From an uncultured Bacteroidota bacterium (GTDB taxonomy: Bacteria > Bacteroidota > Bacteroidia > Bacteroidales > CAIWKO01), in the NCBI GenBank assembly GCA_937934705.1, contig CALGYY010000124.1:1-24355 (forward strand): DNA of 24,355 nt, given 5' to 3'. Shown here piece after piece: positions 8,751 to 16,277 of this stretch. Positions within the stretch are counted from its first letter, which is position 1; every line of letters starts with the position of its first letter. A program made the translations under genes and the position numbers. The notes under the pieces are model-generated. The model was not told where the DNA came from and did no database searches. It saw nothing but the letters and a program-made list of their open reading frames with translations.

Positions 8751-8755
8751 TTTTG
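8727..8755 (+). promoter_or_regulatory. Promoter of the lipoprotein gene, overlapping the upstream stop codon
   Basis: TTG (8727-8729), 18 bp, then TAATTTTG (8748-8755). The TAA of the -7 box is the stop codon of the preceding gene. The ATG at 8768 follows after 12 bases, so the leader is very short. Confidence 0.65.
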
Positions 8756-8767
8756 TACTTTTAACTG

Positions 8768-9460
8768 ATGAAACGCCCACGTTTGATGATCATGACAAGA
8801 AAAATATGTTTGATGACTTTTATGATCTTTCTGCTGCCACTGTTTTTTAGTCTCACCGCATGCAGAAAAGACAAAAATCAGATCAGGGTAGCAGGCCATG
8901 TCTATGACCCCAATACTGCTGTAAATGTTGAAGGTGCGCTGGTGGTTTTTTCAGCCAAAAAGATCAGCAGCGGAGTATATAACGCGGGATTTGAAGAGAT
9001 CGCCCGAACTTACACTGATGCCGGTGGGAATTTTACTTTTGATTCACCGGAGGAGTATGTTTCTGAGTACCGCTTCTCTGTTACGAAGAATGGTTATTTT
9101 TCATCAACAACAGATATCTCATCCAATGATGTTGTCGCCGGAGAAGTATATAATGCCGCAATTGATTTTTATCCTATAGGATATATCGTTTTGCAGACGC
9201 GTAATTTTGTACCCCACGATTCAGCAGATTTTATTGCGTATTCGTTCACATCCGGATACCAGAACTGCTGGGAGTGCTGCGATAATACAGTCAGGTACGG
9301 CTACGGAGAGGCATTTCAGGATACTCTTACCTGCAAAACCCGGGGGAACCAGAATGTTGCGGTGACATGGAACGTGACCAAAAATAACCTTTCCACCCAG
9401 CACAACTCCACTCTGTATTGTCCGGCCTTTGACACCGTAGTCTTCCAGATCAATTACTGA
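8768..9460 (+). CDS. Lipoprotein with carboxypeptidase-regulatory-like domain
   Basis: A 230-residue protein with a long hydrophobic signal and a lipobox LTAC whose Cys32 would be lipidated. Residues of about 39-135 (VAGHVYDPNTAVNVEGALVV, TYTDAGGNFTF, YRFSVTKNGYFSS) resemble the beta-sandwich carboxypeptidase-regulatory-like / Cna-B fold common in Bacteroidota surface proteins. The remainder holds a cysteine cluster (CWECC, 167-171) with further cysteines near 189 and 218, which could form disulfides. Starts at 8786 or 8792 would give shorter signals, but the promoter spacing suits 8768. It is probably anchored in the periplasm or on the surface; binding partner unknown. Confidence 0.65.
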   Translation: MKRPRLMIMTRKICLMTFMIFLLPLFFSLTACRKDKNQIRVAGHVYDPNTAVNVEGALVVFSAKKISSGVYNAGFEEIARTYTDAGGNFTFDSPEEYVSEYRFSVTKNGYFSSTTDISSNDVVAGEVYNAAIDFYPIGYIVLQTRNFVPHDSADFIAYSFTSGYQNCWECCDNTVRYGYGEAFQDTLTCKTRGNQNVAVTWNVTKNNLSTQHNSTLYCPAFDTVVFQINY

Positions 9461-9486
9461 AAGAAGCTTCCCAAGAGAATTAAACG

Positions 9487-9494
9487 TATTTTTG
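9487..9494 (+). promoter_or_regulatory. -7 element of the DUF2520-kdsC-ubiA-maf operon
   Basis: TATTTTTG matches TAnnTTTG and lies 10 bases before the ATG at 9505. No TTG stands at the -33 position. Confidence 0.5.
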
Positions 9495-9504
9495 TCGTCA
9501 GATC

Positions 9505-10275
9505 ATGAGCAGTTTTCAAAGCATCGGATTCGTCGGGGCTGGACGTGTGGCCACCCATTTAGCCCGCGCTTTTTCCGCCGCAGGGCTGAATATTGAATGG
9601 ATATGGAGCAGGTCAAAGGATTCTGCAGAGCGTCTGGCTTCAGAAGTTCATGCCAGGGCTTACACGGGGAACGGGCAATTCCCACGCAATACGGGTCTTA
9701 TTATCTTCAGCATCCCTGATCTGGCATGGAAAGATCTCCCCGCTGCACTTGAAAACCATGGGGGAATCATGGCGCACACCAGCGGTTCGCTGCCACATGA
9801 AGTCTTGAAGAGTTTTACGAAAAAAACAGCCGTTTTCTATCCCCTGCAAACTTTCAGTCTCGATACAAAACCATCACTCCATCAGGTCCCTTTCTGCATC
9901 GAATCAGACGATGAATTGTTGAAAGAACGCCTTGCCTCCCTGGCAGAACTGATCGGGGGACGCACTGTCTTCACAAACCCACAGCAAAGGCTGGGGCTTC
10001 ATGTAGCCGCGGTCTTCGCCTGTAATTTCACCAATCACATGTACCGCATCGCCGAAGAATTGCTGCCGGCAGCCGGACTGGATTTTAGCCTGCTTCATCC
10101 ACTGGTAATGGAAACGGCCTCCAAAGCGGTGAATTATCTTCCTTCAAAGGTACAGACCGGCCCTGCAATGAGAAATGATGAAGAAACCATAAACAGACAC
10201 CTCGAATACCTGAAGGATCATGAGGATCTCAGGAATCTATACAGCCTTCTCAGCGGGATGATCATGAGCAAATAA
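9505..10275 (+). CDS. Rossmann-fold DUF2520 protein
   Basis: A 256-residue protein with an N-terminal NAD(P)-binding Rossmann domain (IGFVGAGRVATHLARAF, glycines at 8, 11 and 13) and a C-terminal helical DUF2520 domain from about residue 120 (AVFYPLQTFS, RLGLHVAAVFACNFTNHMY, PLVMETASKA). The family resembles F420-dependent NADP reductases and 6-phosphogluconate-dehydrogenase-type folds, and the enzyme is presumably a cytosolic dehydrogenase, but its substrate is not known. It is the first gene of a four-gene operon; kdsC-like follows after 6 bases. The same neighbours recur in Bacteroidota as far as I recall. Confidence 0.85.
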   Translation: MSSFQSIGFVGAGRVATHLARAFSAAGLNIEWIWSRSKDSAERLASEVHARAYTGNGQFPRNTGLIIFSIPDLAWKDLPAALENHGGIMAHTSGSLPHEVLKSFTKKTAVFYPLQTFSLDTKPSLHQVPFCIESDDELLKERLASLAELIGGRTVFTNPQQRLGLHVAAVFACNFTNHMYRIAEELLPAAGLDFSLLHPLVMETASKAVNYLPSKVQTGPAMRNDEETINRHLEYLKDHEDLRNLYSLLSGMIMSK

Positions 10276-10281
10276 AAAACA

Positions 10282-10803
10282 ATGACGAATTATAAAGAGA
10301 AACTGAAGAATATCTCAACCTTTATTTTTGATTATGACGGTGTTCTTTCAGATGGTCACATCCTCATTCTCAACAATGGAGAGCATGTCAGATCAGGCTA
10401 CGTAAAGGATGGCTTTGCCATTCACCTGGCAAGAAAAAAATCTTACAGGATAGCAGTGATTTCAGGTGGTACTTCGATGGCCATGGAAGCACGATGCCGT
10501 ATCCTCGGGATCGAAGATGTGTTTCTGAGGGTGGTTGACAAAACAGTGGTCTTCGACCAGTATATCGCAGAACATAAGCTGAATCCTGATCATATTCTCT
10601 ACATGGGCGATGATCTGCCCGATTATCCGGTCATGAAGCGGGTAGGCCTTGCCGCCTGTCCGTCCGATGCTGCCGAGGAAATCAAATCAGTTTCTGCTTA
10701 TATCTCTCCCTACGCCGGAGGAAAAGGATGCGTAAGGGACATCATCGAACAGGTTTTAAAAGTCAAGGGTGAGTGGATGGATGAAGATGCTTTTACGTGG
10801 TAG
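10282..10803 (+). CDS. kdsC: HAD phosphatase, KDO 8-phosphate phosphatase-like
   Basis: A 173-residue C0-type HAD hydrolase, the length of KdsC. Motif I is FDYDGVLSDG (nucleophile Asp17, acid Asp19), motif II is ISGG (Ser61), the conserved Lys is in VVDKTVVF (Lys87), and motif III is GDDLPD (109-114). KdsC removes phosphate from 3-deoxy-D-manno-octulosonate 8-phosphate in the synthesis of the KDO of lipopolysaccharide; it acts in the cytosol as a tetramer. A Tyr replaces the usual Val or Ile between the motif I aspartates, which should be tolerated. The homologous NeuA- or KDN-type phosphatases are alternatives. It lies in the operon between DUF2520 and ubiA. Confidence 0.8.
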   Translation: MTNYKEKLKNISTFIFDYDGVLSDGHILILNNGEHVRSGYVKDGFAIHLARKKSYRIAVISGGTSMAMEARCRILGIEDVFLRVVDKTVVFDQYIAEHKLNPDHILYMGDDLPDYPVMKRVGLAACPSDAAEEIKSVSAYISPYAGGKGCVRDIIEQVLKVKGEWMDEDAFTW

Positions 10804-10821
10804 ATATTCAACGTAATTATA

Positions 10822-11787
10822 ATGATAATGAAAATATTTAGAGCCCTTTTTCTGTATTTGAAATTGTTTCGCTGGCAGAATCTTTTAATTATCACATTGA
10901 CCATGTTTCTGGTGCGGTATGGCATCCTGATGCCCCTGCTGGAATCACGCGGGGTGGATATGCTTATGCCCCTTTACGATTTCATCCTGCTGGTCGTGGC
11001 CATCCTTATTCTTGCGGCAGCAGGCTATGTGATCAATGATTATTATGACACAGATATTGATGAAATCAACCGCCCCGAAAGAAAAATTTTGGGGAAACAG
11101 ATTCCCCTGAAAAATGCCTTTCCGTTGTTCTATACAATGGTGATTGCCGCCATCCTCATCGGCACCTACCTGTCCTTCATGGCCGGTTCGATCCGCCTGG
11201 GCTTCATTTTCGTGGTTATGGCCCTGGTGCTCTATTATTATTCCCTAAAATACAAACGCCTGCCTTTTGCAGGAAACTTCACAGTAGCTCTGCTCTCTGC
11301 CTTCCCCGTCGGCCTCGTCTGGCTGTTCGAGTTTTTCTATCTTAAAAAAGATGTGCTTGTTTTTGCCGAGATGATCGGTTATTTCAAAACGATTAACACG
11401 ATGGTACTGGCCTACTTTGTCTTCGCTTTTCTGGTCAGCCTGATCCGTGAAATGGTCAAGGACCTTGAGGATGTGGAAGGCGATCGTGAAGCCGGCTGTC
11501 GCACACTGCCTATCGCTTTTGGGATAACAGTCATGAAGAAATGGATACTTGCACTCAGTCTGCTCATTCTGGTGGCTTTGGGCTGGGCCGCCTATAGTCT
11601 TTTCACCAGGGAACAAATGCCAGTGGCCTGGTATTTTTCAGTAGTCATTGGCGCACTGTGGATCTATTATCTGATATTGCTGGTGAAAGCCAAAGAAAAA
11701 AAGGACTACCATTTTATCAGCACGATATTGAAAATTGTGATCATTGCAGGTGTACTCTCAATGCAGCTGCTGTTTATGGAATTCTGA
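10822..11787 (+). CDS. UbiA-family prenyltransferase
   Basis: A 321-residue integral membrane enzyme with about eight or nine helices. The first metal-diphosphate motif is NDYYDTDID (72-80), the second DLEDVEGD (214-221), the Asp-rich pair that defines UbiA prenyltransferases. These transfer an isoprenyl group from its diphosphate to an acceptor. The form resembles geranylgeranylglycerol-phosphate geranylgeranyltransferase-type members often annotated in Bacteroidota; whether the acceptor is a glycerol phosphate or a quinone precursor cannot be read from the sequence. MenA is possible, as mqnA lies nearby, but the close operon neighbours (DUF2520, kdsC, maf) favour the Bacteroidota UbiA of unknown acceptor. 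maf starts one base after its stop. Confidence 0.85.
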   Translation: MIMKIFRALFLYLKLFRWQNLLIITLTMFLVRYGILMPLLESRGVDMLMPLYDFILLVVAILILAAAGYVINDYYDTDIDEINRPERKILGKQIPLKNAFPLFYTMVIAAILIGTYLSFMAGSIRLGFIFVVMALVLYYYSLKYKRLPFAGNFTVALLSAFPVGLVWLFEFFYLKKDVLVFAEMIGYFKTINTMVLAYFVFAFLVSLIREMVKDLEDVEGDREAGCRTLPIAFGITVMKKWILALSLLILVALGWAAYSLFTREQMPVAWYFSVVIGALWIYYLILLVKAKEKKDYHFISTILKIVIIAGVLSMQLLFMEF

Positions 11788-11788
11788 T

Positions 11789-12391
11789 ATGTCAGTTGAT
11801 TTAATTAACAGAAGAAGCATTATCCTTGCATCTGCCTCCCCGCGTCGACACCAGCTGGTTTCGGGACTCGGGATTAATTTTTCGGTGATGGTCAGAGAGG
11901 TGGATGAGGTGTGGCCTGGTGATCTCCGCCATTCGGAGATTCCGGAATACCTGGCTGTACTTAAGGCTGATGCATTTGTTACTGAAGAACTTCCTGAAGA
12001 TTATATTCTGATCACCGCAGATACCGTCGTTTTTCTGAATGGACGCGTTTTGGGTAAACCTGAAAACAGGGAACATGCCATAGCCATCCTGAATTCACTG
12101 CAGGGCGAACGTCATGAAGTGATCACAGCCGTTTGCCTGACCACCTCCCTTAACCGGATCCTCTTTCACGTATCGTCAGACGTCTGGTTCAGACCGATAG
12201 AGGAACCGGAGATTATCTGGTATGTGGATCATTACCAACCATACGACAAGGCCGGGGCTTACGGGGTTCAGGAATGGATCGGATACGCCGGAATCGAAAA
12301 GATCAATGGCTCCTTTTTTAATGTGATGGGACTCCCGACACAAAGACTGTATCTCGAATTATTGTCTCTGATAAGGAAAGAAGAGCAATGA
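11789..12391 (+). CDS. maf: Maf family nucleoside triphosphate pyrophosphatase
   Basis: A 200-residue cytosolic enzyme of the Maf/HAM1-like fold that hydrolyses non-canonical or excess dTTP/UTP-type nucleotides to monophosphate and pyrophosphate. Visible motifs: SASPRR (15-20), the ADTVV segment (77-81) with the catalytic Asp, VLGKP (87-91), and DKAGAYGVQEW with the later NVMGLP. The ATG at 11789, one base after the ubiA stop, gives the normal length; an upstream in-frame TTG at 11744 would extend it into ubiA and is rejected. It is the last gene of the operon and its stop directly abuts the convergent mqnA stop, leaving no room for a terminator. Confidence 0.95.
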   Translation: MSVDLINRRSIILASASPRRHQLVSGLGINFSVMVREVDEVWPGDLRHSEIPEYLAVLKADAFVTEELPEDYILITADTVVFLNGRVLGKPENREHAIAILNSLQGERHEVITAVCLTTSLNRILFHVSSDVWFRPIEEPEIIWYVDHYQPYDKAGAYGVQEWIGYAGIEKINGSFFNVMGLPTQRLYLELLSLIRKEEQ

Positions 12392-13132
12392 TCAAATAAG
12401 GGACGCGGTCATTCTCCGGAATAAATCAAGCCCGGCCCTCTCTGATTTTCCCAGTCGATAGCGGATTCGTCTTCTCAGGTAGTCCTCCGGGTCAGGGACC
12501 CCGGGATGGTCATGACCATATTCTTCAATGGCAGAGGTGATGTTCTGTGTTCCGCATTCCAATGCAAGTCCGAAATGCTCACGAATATGCCCCGGTACCA
12601 ATGTAGAAGCGGTCCACGCTGCGAAAACAAAAGGCAAAGCAGTCATTTGTTTCCATTCCTGTGATAAATCGTAAACAAAGGGATAGTGCCCCTGCGCCCT
12701 GAAGGCTTTATCACCGATAAAAAGTCCGCTTTCCGGTAACTGCTCTTCAACACTTCCGTCTTCCCATTCAGGGCTGATATTCCAGTGATTGCGAGCCAGT
12801 ATCCTGATCAGCAGAACAGATGTCCGGCTGTCGATGTCCAGCACAACCTTCCGGATTTCCTTTAACGGCAGGCGACTCAGCAAAAGCACGGATGCGACCT
12901 CACCATCCGCAGCAATTCCCCAGTCTAAATCAGTGAAGTTTGAGGGCAACTGCCGCATGGCACCTGCAGGGATCAGTCCTACATCAGCCTGACCGTGAAT
13001 CAGTTTTTTGGCGCACATGGCTGGAACATCCAGCGATAAATCCCATGGCCGTGATCCCGCGTAATGCCGCAGCCCCCATACATAGGGAATAGTGTTCAGA
13101 TACGAGACTGCTGTAACTCTTGCTTTTTCCAT
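12392..13132 (-). CDS. mqnA: Chorismate dehydratase, futalosine menaquinone pathway
   Basis: A 246-residue protein of the MqnA/MqnD periplasmic-binding-like fold. Key segments are VSYLNTIP (9-16), ADVGLIPAG (49-57) and DIDSRTSV (99-106). MqnA converts chorismate to 3-[(1-carboxyvinyl)oxy]benzoate, the first step of the futalosine route to menaquinone. It begins inside the end of the upstream EI24-like gene with a 37-base overlap, so the two are probably co-transcribed and translationally coupled. No other mqn gene is in the window, so the rest of the pathway must be elsewhere. MqnD is a less likely alternative given the N-terminal motif. Confidence 0.9.
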   Translation of the reverse strand: MEKARVTAVSYLNTIPYVWGLRHYAGSRPWDLSLDVPAMCAKKLIHGQADVGLIPAGAMRQLPSNFTDLDWGIAADGEVASVLLLSRLPLKEIRKVVLDIDSRTSVLLIRILARNHWNISPEWEDGSVEEQLPESGLFIGDKAFRAQGHYPFVYDLSQEWKQMTALPFVFAAWTASTLVPGHIREHFGLALECGTQNITSAIEEYGHDHPGVPDPEDYLRRRIRYRLGKSERAGLDLFRRMTASLI

Positions 13133-13938
13133 TTGCGGGGATTCTTTAGCCTGCCTGGTTTTTCAACGAAAGGATTTTTATTGATTTCCTGAACGCCCAG
13201 GGTCGCCGCAACCACTGCATAGGCCGGAGCAACCATGAAACCGATCAGGGGAATGAAAAAGAAAACGAGGTAAAATACCATGCCGTTAGCGATGGCGAAT
13301 CCCATATTGCGCCTGACAAACTTAACGCTTTGCCGGATCGTGAGACGGTTCCTCTCATTGGTGTAATCCATCATGGAAAAACCATAGAAATAGCAGGTGA
13401 TGAAAAACATCAGAACCGGACTGGCATAACCGATAACAGGGACATAACTGAAAAAAAACAGGAGTATCATGAATGCAAATTCAATCATGGCGTTCCGGAC
13501 GGCGATCCCGATACCTCGCAGAATATCGATGATGAGGTTTTTCAAAACAAAAGGGTAATCCTTGCCGCTGAGGAGTTTGTCAGTCTTTTCCGAAAGAAGT
13601 GCCAACAGGGGAGACAGGATAATCATGATGATGTACCTGTACATCGTGGAATAGGCCAGAAAAAGCAGGACCTGGAATACAATCCTGAAGATCCACTGCA
13701 ATGCTGAAACCAGATATCCCAGGTAACCCTCCGTGACATCATTCAGACCCATCAGGTCCATCAGCCAATCGGTCAGCAGGCCGAAATAGTGCCAGCCGAA
13801 AAAGATCAGCAACAGTATCATTCCGATATTCAGCACAGCGGGTAGTAGAACATACAACCATAAGCGGTGCTTCACAATAAAGCGGTGCGCTTCACGATAA
13901 GCTCTGAAGCCTGTTCTGAAATTGGTAAATACGCCCAT
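13096..13938 (-). CDS. EI24 / CysZ-like membrane protein
   Basis: A 280-residue protein with about five to six hydrophobic helices (near 24-48, 68-100, 150-180 and 215-250 of the chosen frame) and the EI24-type core (FRTGFRAYREAHRFIVKHRLW at the start, FMVAPAYAVVAATLGVQ near the end). CysZ homologues are sulfate channels, but EI24 members in Bacteroidota are not proven to carry sulfate. The upstream in-frame ATG at 14037 would add 33 unlike residues and run past the promoter, so ATG 13938 is preferred: it lies only 7 bases after a perfect -7 box. It is the first gene of a two-gene unit with mqnA. Confidence 0.75.
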   Translation of the reverse strand: MGVFTNFRTGFRAYREAHRFIVKHRLWLYVLLPAVLNIGMILLLIFFGWHYFGLLTDWLMDLMGLNDVTEGYLGYLVSALQWIFRIVFQVLLFLAYSTMYRYIIMIILSPLLALLSEKTDKLLSGKDYPFVLKNLIIDILRGIGIAVRNAMIEFAFMILLFFFSYVPVIGYASPVLMFFITCYFYGFSMMDYTNERNRLTIRQSVKFVRRNMGFAIANGMVFYLVFFFIPLIGFMVAPAYAVVAATLGVQEINKNPFVEKPGRLKNPRKWKKQELQQSRI

Positions 13939-13945
13939 ACGGATA

Positions 13946-13975
13946 CAAAGATACCAAACACCTCTTTTACGGCAA
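13946..13975 (-). promoter_or_regulatory. Promoter of the EI24-mqnA unit, probably leaderless
   Basis: On the minus strand TTG (13975-13973), an exact 19-bp spacer, then TATCTTTG (13953-13946). The ATG starts 7 bases later at 13938, so transcription should begin at or very near the start codon. Confidence 0.8.
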
Positions 13976-14027
13976 GATTTCCCGAACCATTTCAGGTCAT
14001 TTGCGTATAAAGCCAAAAAGGAAATCA

Positions 14028-15302
14028 ATGGAGACATTGTTTGATCAGATACCGGCTGAATTCTTCACTTTCATACTCGTGGCCCTGTTCAGTCTGGTGA
14101 TCGGTCTTTCGCAGCGGAAGATCCATCCGGTAAGCGACGACAGCCGCTTATTCGGCACCGACCGTACTTTTACATTTATCGGGATACTGGGATTCATCCT
14201 TTATGTGGTCTCACCTGATAACCTCCTCCTTTTTGGCGGGGGAGGGCTCGTTCTGACCGTGTTTCTGGCGATCAATTATTTTTACAAGATCAACCGCTTC
14301 TCAGATTTCGGACTGACGACCATTGTGATCGCCCTGCTGACCTATTCGCTGACCCCTCTGGTGATGACACAACCTGCATGGCTCTATATGCTGGTCATCG
14401 TGGTCATTTTGGTATTTACAGAAATGAAGGAAACTTTCTCCAATCTCAGCAACCGTTTCGAAAAAGAAGAATTCATCACCCTGGCCAAATTCCTGATCAT
14501 TGCCGGAGTCATTCTTCCCATCGTACCCGATGAGCCTTTTGTGGATTTCCTCAATCTGACTCCTTATAAGATCTGGCTGGCAGTCGTGGTGATCTCGTCG
14601 ATTTCCTACCTGAGTTACCTGCTGAAAAAATTCGTCTTCCGGAAATCCGGTGTGATACTTACCGGTATCCTCGGAGGCCTCTACAGCTCAACGGCCACTA
14701 CCTTTATCCTGGCACGCAAAAGCAGGGGACAGGCTGAATTCCGAAACCAGTATTCTGCGGGTATTCTCATGGCCACTGCTATGATGTACCTGCGCATCCT
14801 TATCCTGATCGGGATATTCAATATGGAATTGTTTGAACGTTCCTACTGGGTCTTCCTCATACTGTTCTTCCTTTCAATGATCACGGGATTATTGGTTTAC
14901 TTCTTTCACCGGAAAAAAGGAAGCGGACCAGATGTCAGCGAGCAGAAAGACAAAAACCCGCTTGAATTCAGGGTGGCCCTTATTTTTACCATTCTTTATG
15001 TCGGCTTTACCTTCATCACATGGTTTACCATAAGCAGGTTTGGCACCACCGGATTGAATGTGCTCTCGTTCATCGTAGGGGTCACCGATATTGATCCTTT
15101 TCTGCTTAACCTGTTTCAGGGAAAATTTGCAGTAGGTGTCGAAATGATCTTAGCGGCAACGCTTCAGGCGATCATCAGTAATAACCTGCTTAAAATGATT
15201 TATGGAATGATCCTCGGGGAAAAAGCGCTGAGGATTCCTCTGCTGGTAGGATTTCTGGTCATCATCGCCGTGAATGTCCTGCTGCTTTTACTGATCATGT
15301 AG
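14028..15302 (+). CDS. MgtC/SapB family membrane protein with DUF4010 domain
   Basis: A 424-residue polytopic inner-membrane protein with about twelve hydrophobic segments. The first third matches the MgtC/SapB N-terminal pattern (VALFSLVIGLSQRK, then DRTFTFIGILGFILYVV); the rest matches DUF4010 (TPYKIWLAVVVISSISYLSY, GGLYSSTATTFILARKS, GVTDIDPFLLNL). MgtC proteins are linked to magnesium limitation and ATP synthase control in pathogens, but the DUF4010 group has no established role. An in-frame TTG at 14001 would add 9 residues; ATG 14028 is preferred. It diverges from the EI24-like gene with about 90 bases between the starts. Confidence 0.85.
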   Translation: METLFDQIPAEFFTFILVALFSLVIGLSQRKIHPVSDDSRLFGTDRTFTFIGILGFILYVVSPDNLLLFGGGGLVLTVFLAINYFYKINRFSDFGLTTIVIALLTYSLTPLVMTQPAWLYMLVIVVILVFTEMKETFSNLSNRFEKEEFITLAKFLIIAGVILPIVPDEPFVDFLNLTPYKIWLAVVVISSISYLSYLLKKFVFRKSGVILTGILGGLYSSTATTFILARKSRGQAEFRNQYSAGILMATAMMYLRILILIGIFNMELFERSYWVFLILFFLSMITGLLVYFFHRKKGSGPDVSEQKDKNPLEFRVALIFTILYVGFTFITWFTISRFGTTGLNVLSFIVGVTDIDPFLLNLFQGKFAVGVEMILAATLQAIISNNLLKMIYGMILGEKALRIPLLVGFLVIIAVNVLLLLLIM

Positions 15303-15321
15303 CCACCTGATACGAAAATGC

Positions 15322-15329
15322 TACTTTTG
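15322..15329 (+). promoter_or_regulatory. -7 element before the EamA transporter gene
   Basis: TACTTTTG matches TAnnTTTG, 13 bases before the GTG at 15343. No TTG stands at -33. Its position supports the GTG start. Confidence 0.45.
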
Positions 15330-15342
15330 CGCAAAAACAAAG

Positions 15343-16272
15343 GTGGCAGGAAAAATCAGAGCATACACTTATCCCGCGCTGATATCAGCAATGATTTTCT
15401 GGGGACTCTCCTTCGTCGGGGTGAAAATGGTATTTGATTACAAATACATGTCCCCGGTGGCAACGGTTTTCCTCCGCCTGATTATGGCCTCCGTTTTTCT
15501 GATCGCATTGTCGTTGGCTTTAAAGAAATTGCAGAGGATTGCACGTAAGGATATTCTTCCGTTTCTCCTCCTGGCCTTTTTCGAGCCCTTTTTGTATTAT
15601 CTGGGCGAAGGCTACGGGATCAAACATGTTAGTCCCACAGTAGCGTCCATCGTGATTTCAACCATACCCCTTTTTTTACCATTTTCCATGTACTGGCTGG
15701 CGAAAGAAAAAATTGTCATGGGAAATTATTTCGGCATTCTCGTCAGTTTTGCCGGAGTTATGCTCGTGGTATTGCAGGGAGATCTTGATTTTGCCGCTTC
15801 CGGACAAGGTGTTCTTTACCTGATGATCGCCGTGGCCAGCGTTATGGGCTACAGCTACATCCTGCAGCGGCTTTCATCAAAGTACAACGCGATGACCATT
15901 ATCTCTGCGCAGAACTTCATCGGAATCTTTTATTTCTTACCCCTTTTCCTCATTTTCGATCTGAAAAACATGGGTTCTGTCCAATGGGATGCAGGTTTAC
16001 TCGTACCACTGATCAGTCTCGCCGTTTTTGCCTCTGCCCTGGCGTTCTTCCTGTTTACACTCGCTATTCAGCAGATTGGTGTTTCCAGGGCCACAATTTT
16101 TACCTACCTGATTCCGGTCATAACTGCTATTGCTTCTTATCTGATCTGGAAGGAGGATTTTAACTGGCAAAAAATTGCCGGGATCTTTCTGACGATCGGA
16201 GGCTTATTCCTTTCACAAGTAAGCTTCAAAAAACTCGTAGGAATGCTGAGCCCGATACGCAGGAAATCCTGA
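15343..16272 (+). CDS. EamA/DMT-superfamily transporter
   Basis: A 309-residue inner-membrane protein with ten predicted helices in two EamA repeats (about residues 7-140 and 153-300). The N-terminal SAMIFWGLSFVGVKMVFDY and the helix ends LIPVITAIASYLIWKEDFNW and GIFLTIGGLFLSQ are typical of drug/metabolite transporters, usually exporters of small molecules; the substrate cannot be predicted. The start is GTG, which keeps helix 1 intact; the internal ATG at 15391 would cut into it. The gene ends 5 bases from the convergent cytochrome c peroxidase gene. Confidence 0.85.
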   Translation: MAGKIRAYTYPALISAMIFWGLSFVGVKMVFDYKYMSPVATVFLRLIMASVFLIALSLALKKLQRIARKDILPFLLLAFFEPFLYYLGEGYGIKHVSPTVASIVISTIPLFLPFSMYWLAKEKIVMGNYFGILVSFAGVMLVVLQGDLDFAASGQGVLYLMIAVASVMGYSYILQRLSSKYNAMTIISAQNFIGIFYFLPLFLIFDLKNMGSVQWDAGLLVPLISLAVFASALAFFLFTLAIQQIGVSRATIFTYLIPVITAIASYLIWKEDFNWQKIAGIFLTIGGLFLSQVSFKKLVGMLSPIRRKS

Positions 16273-16277
16273 TCCCT

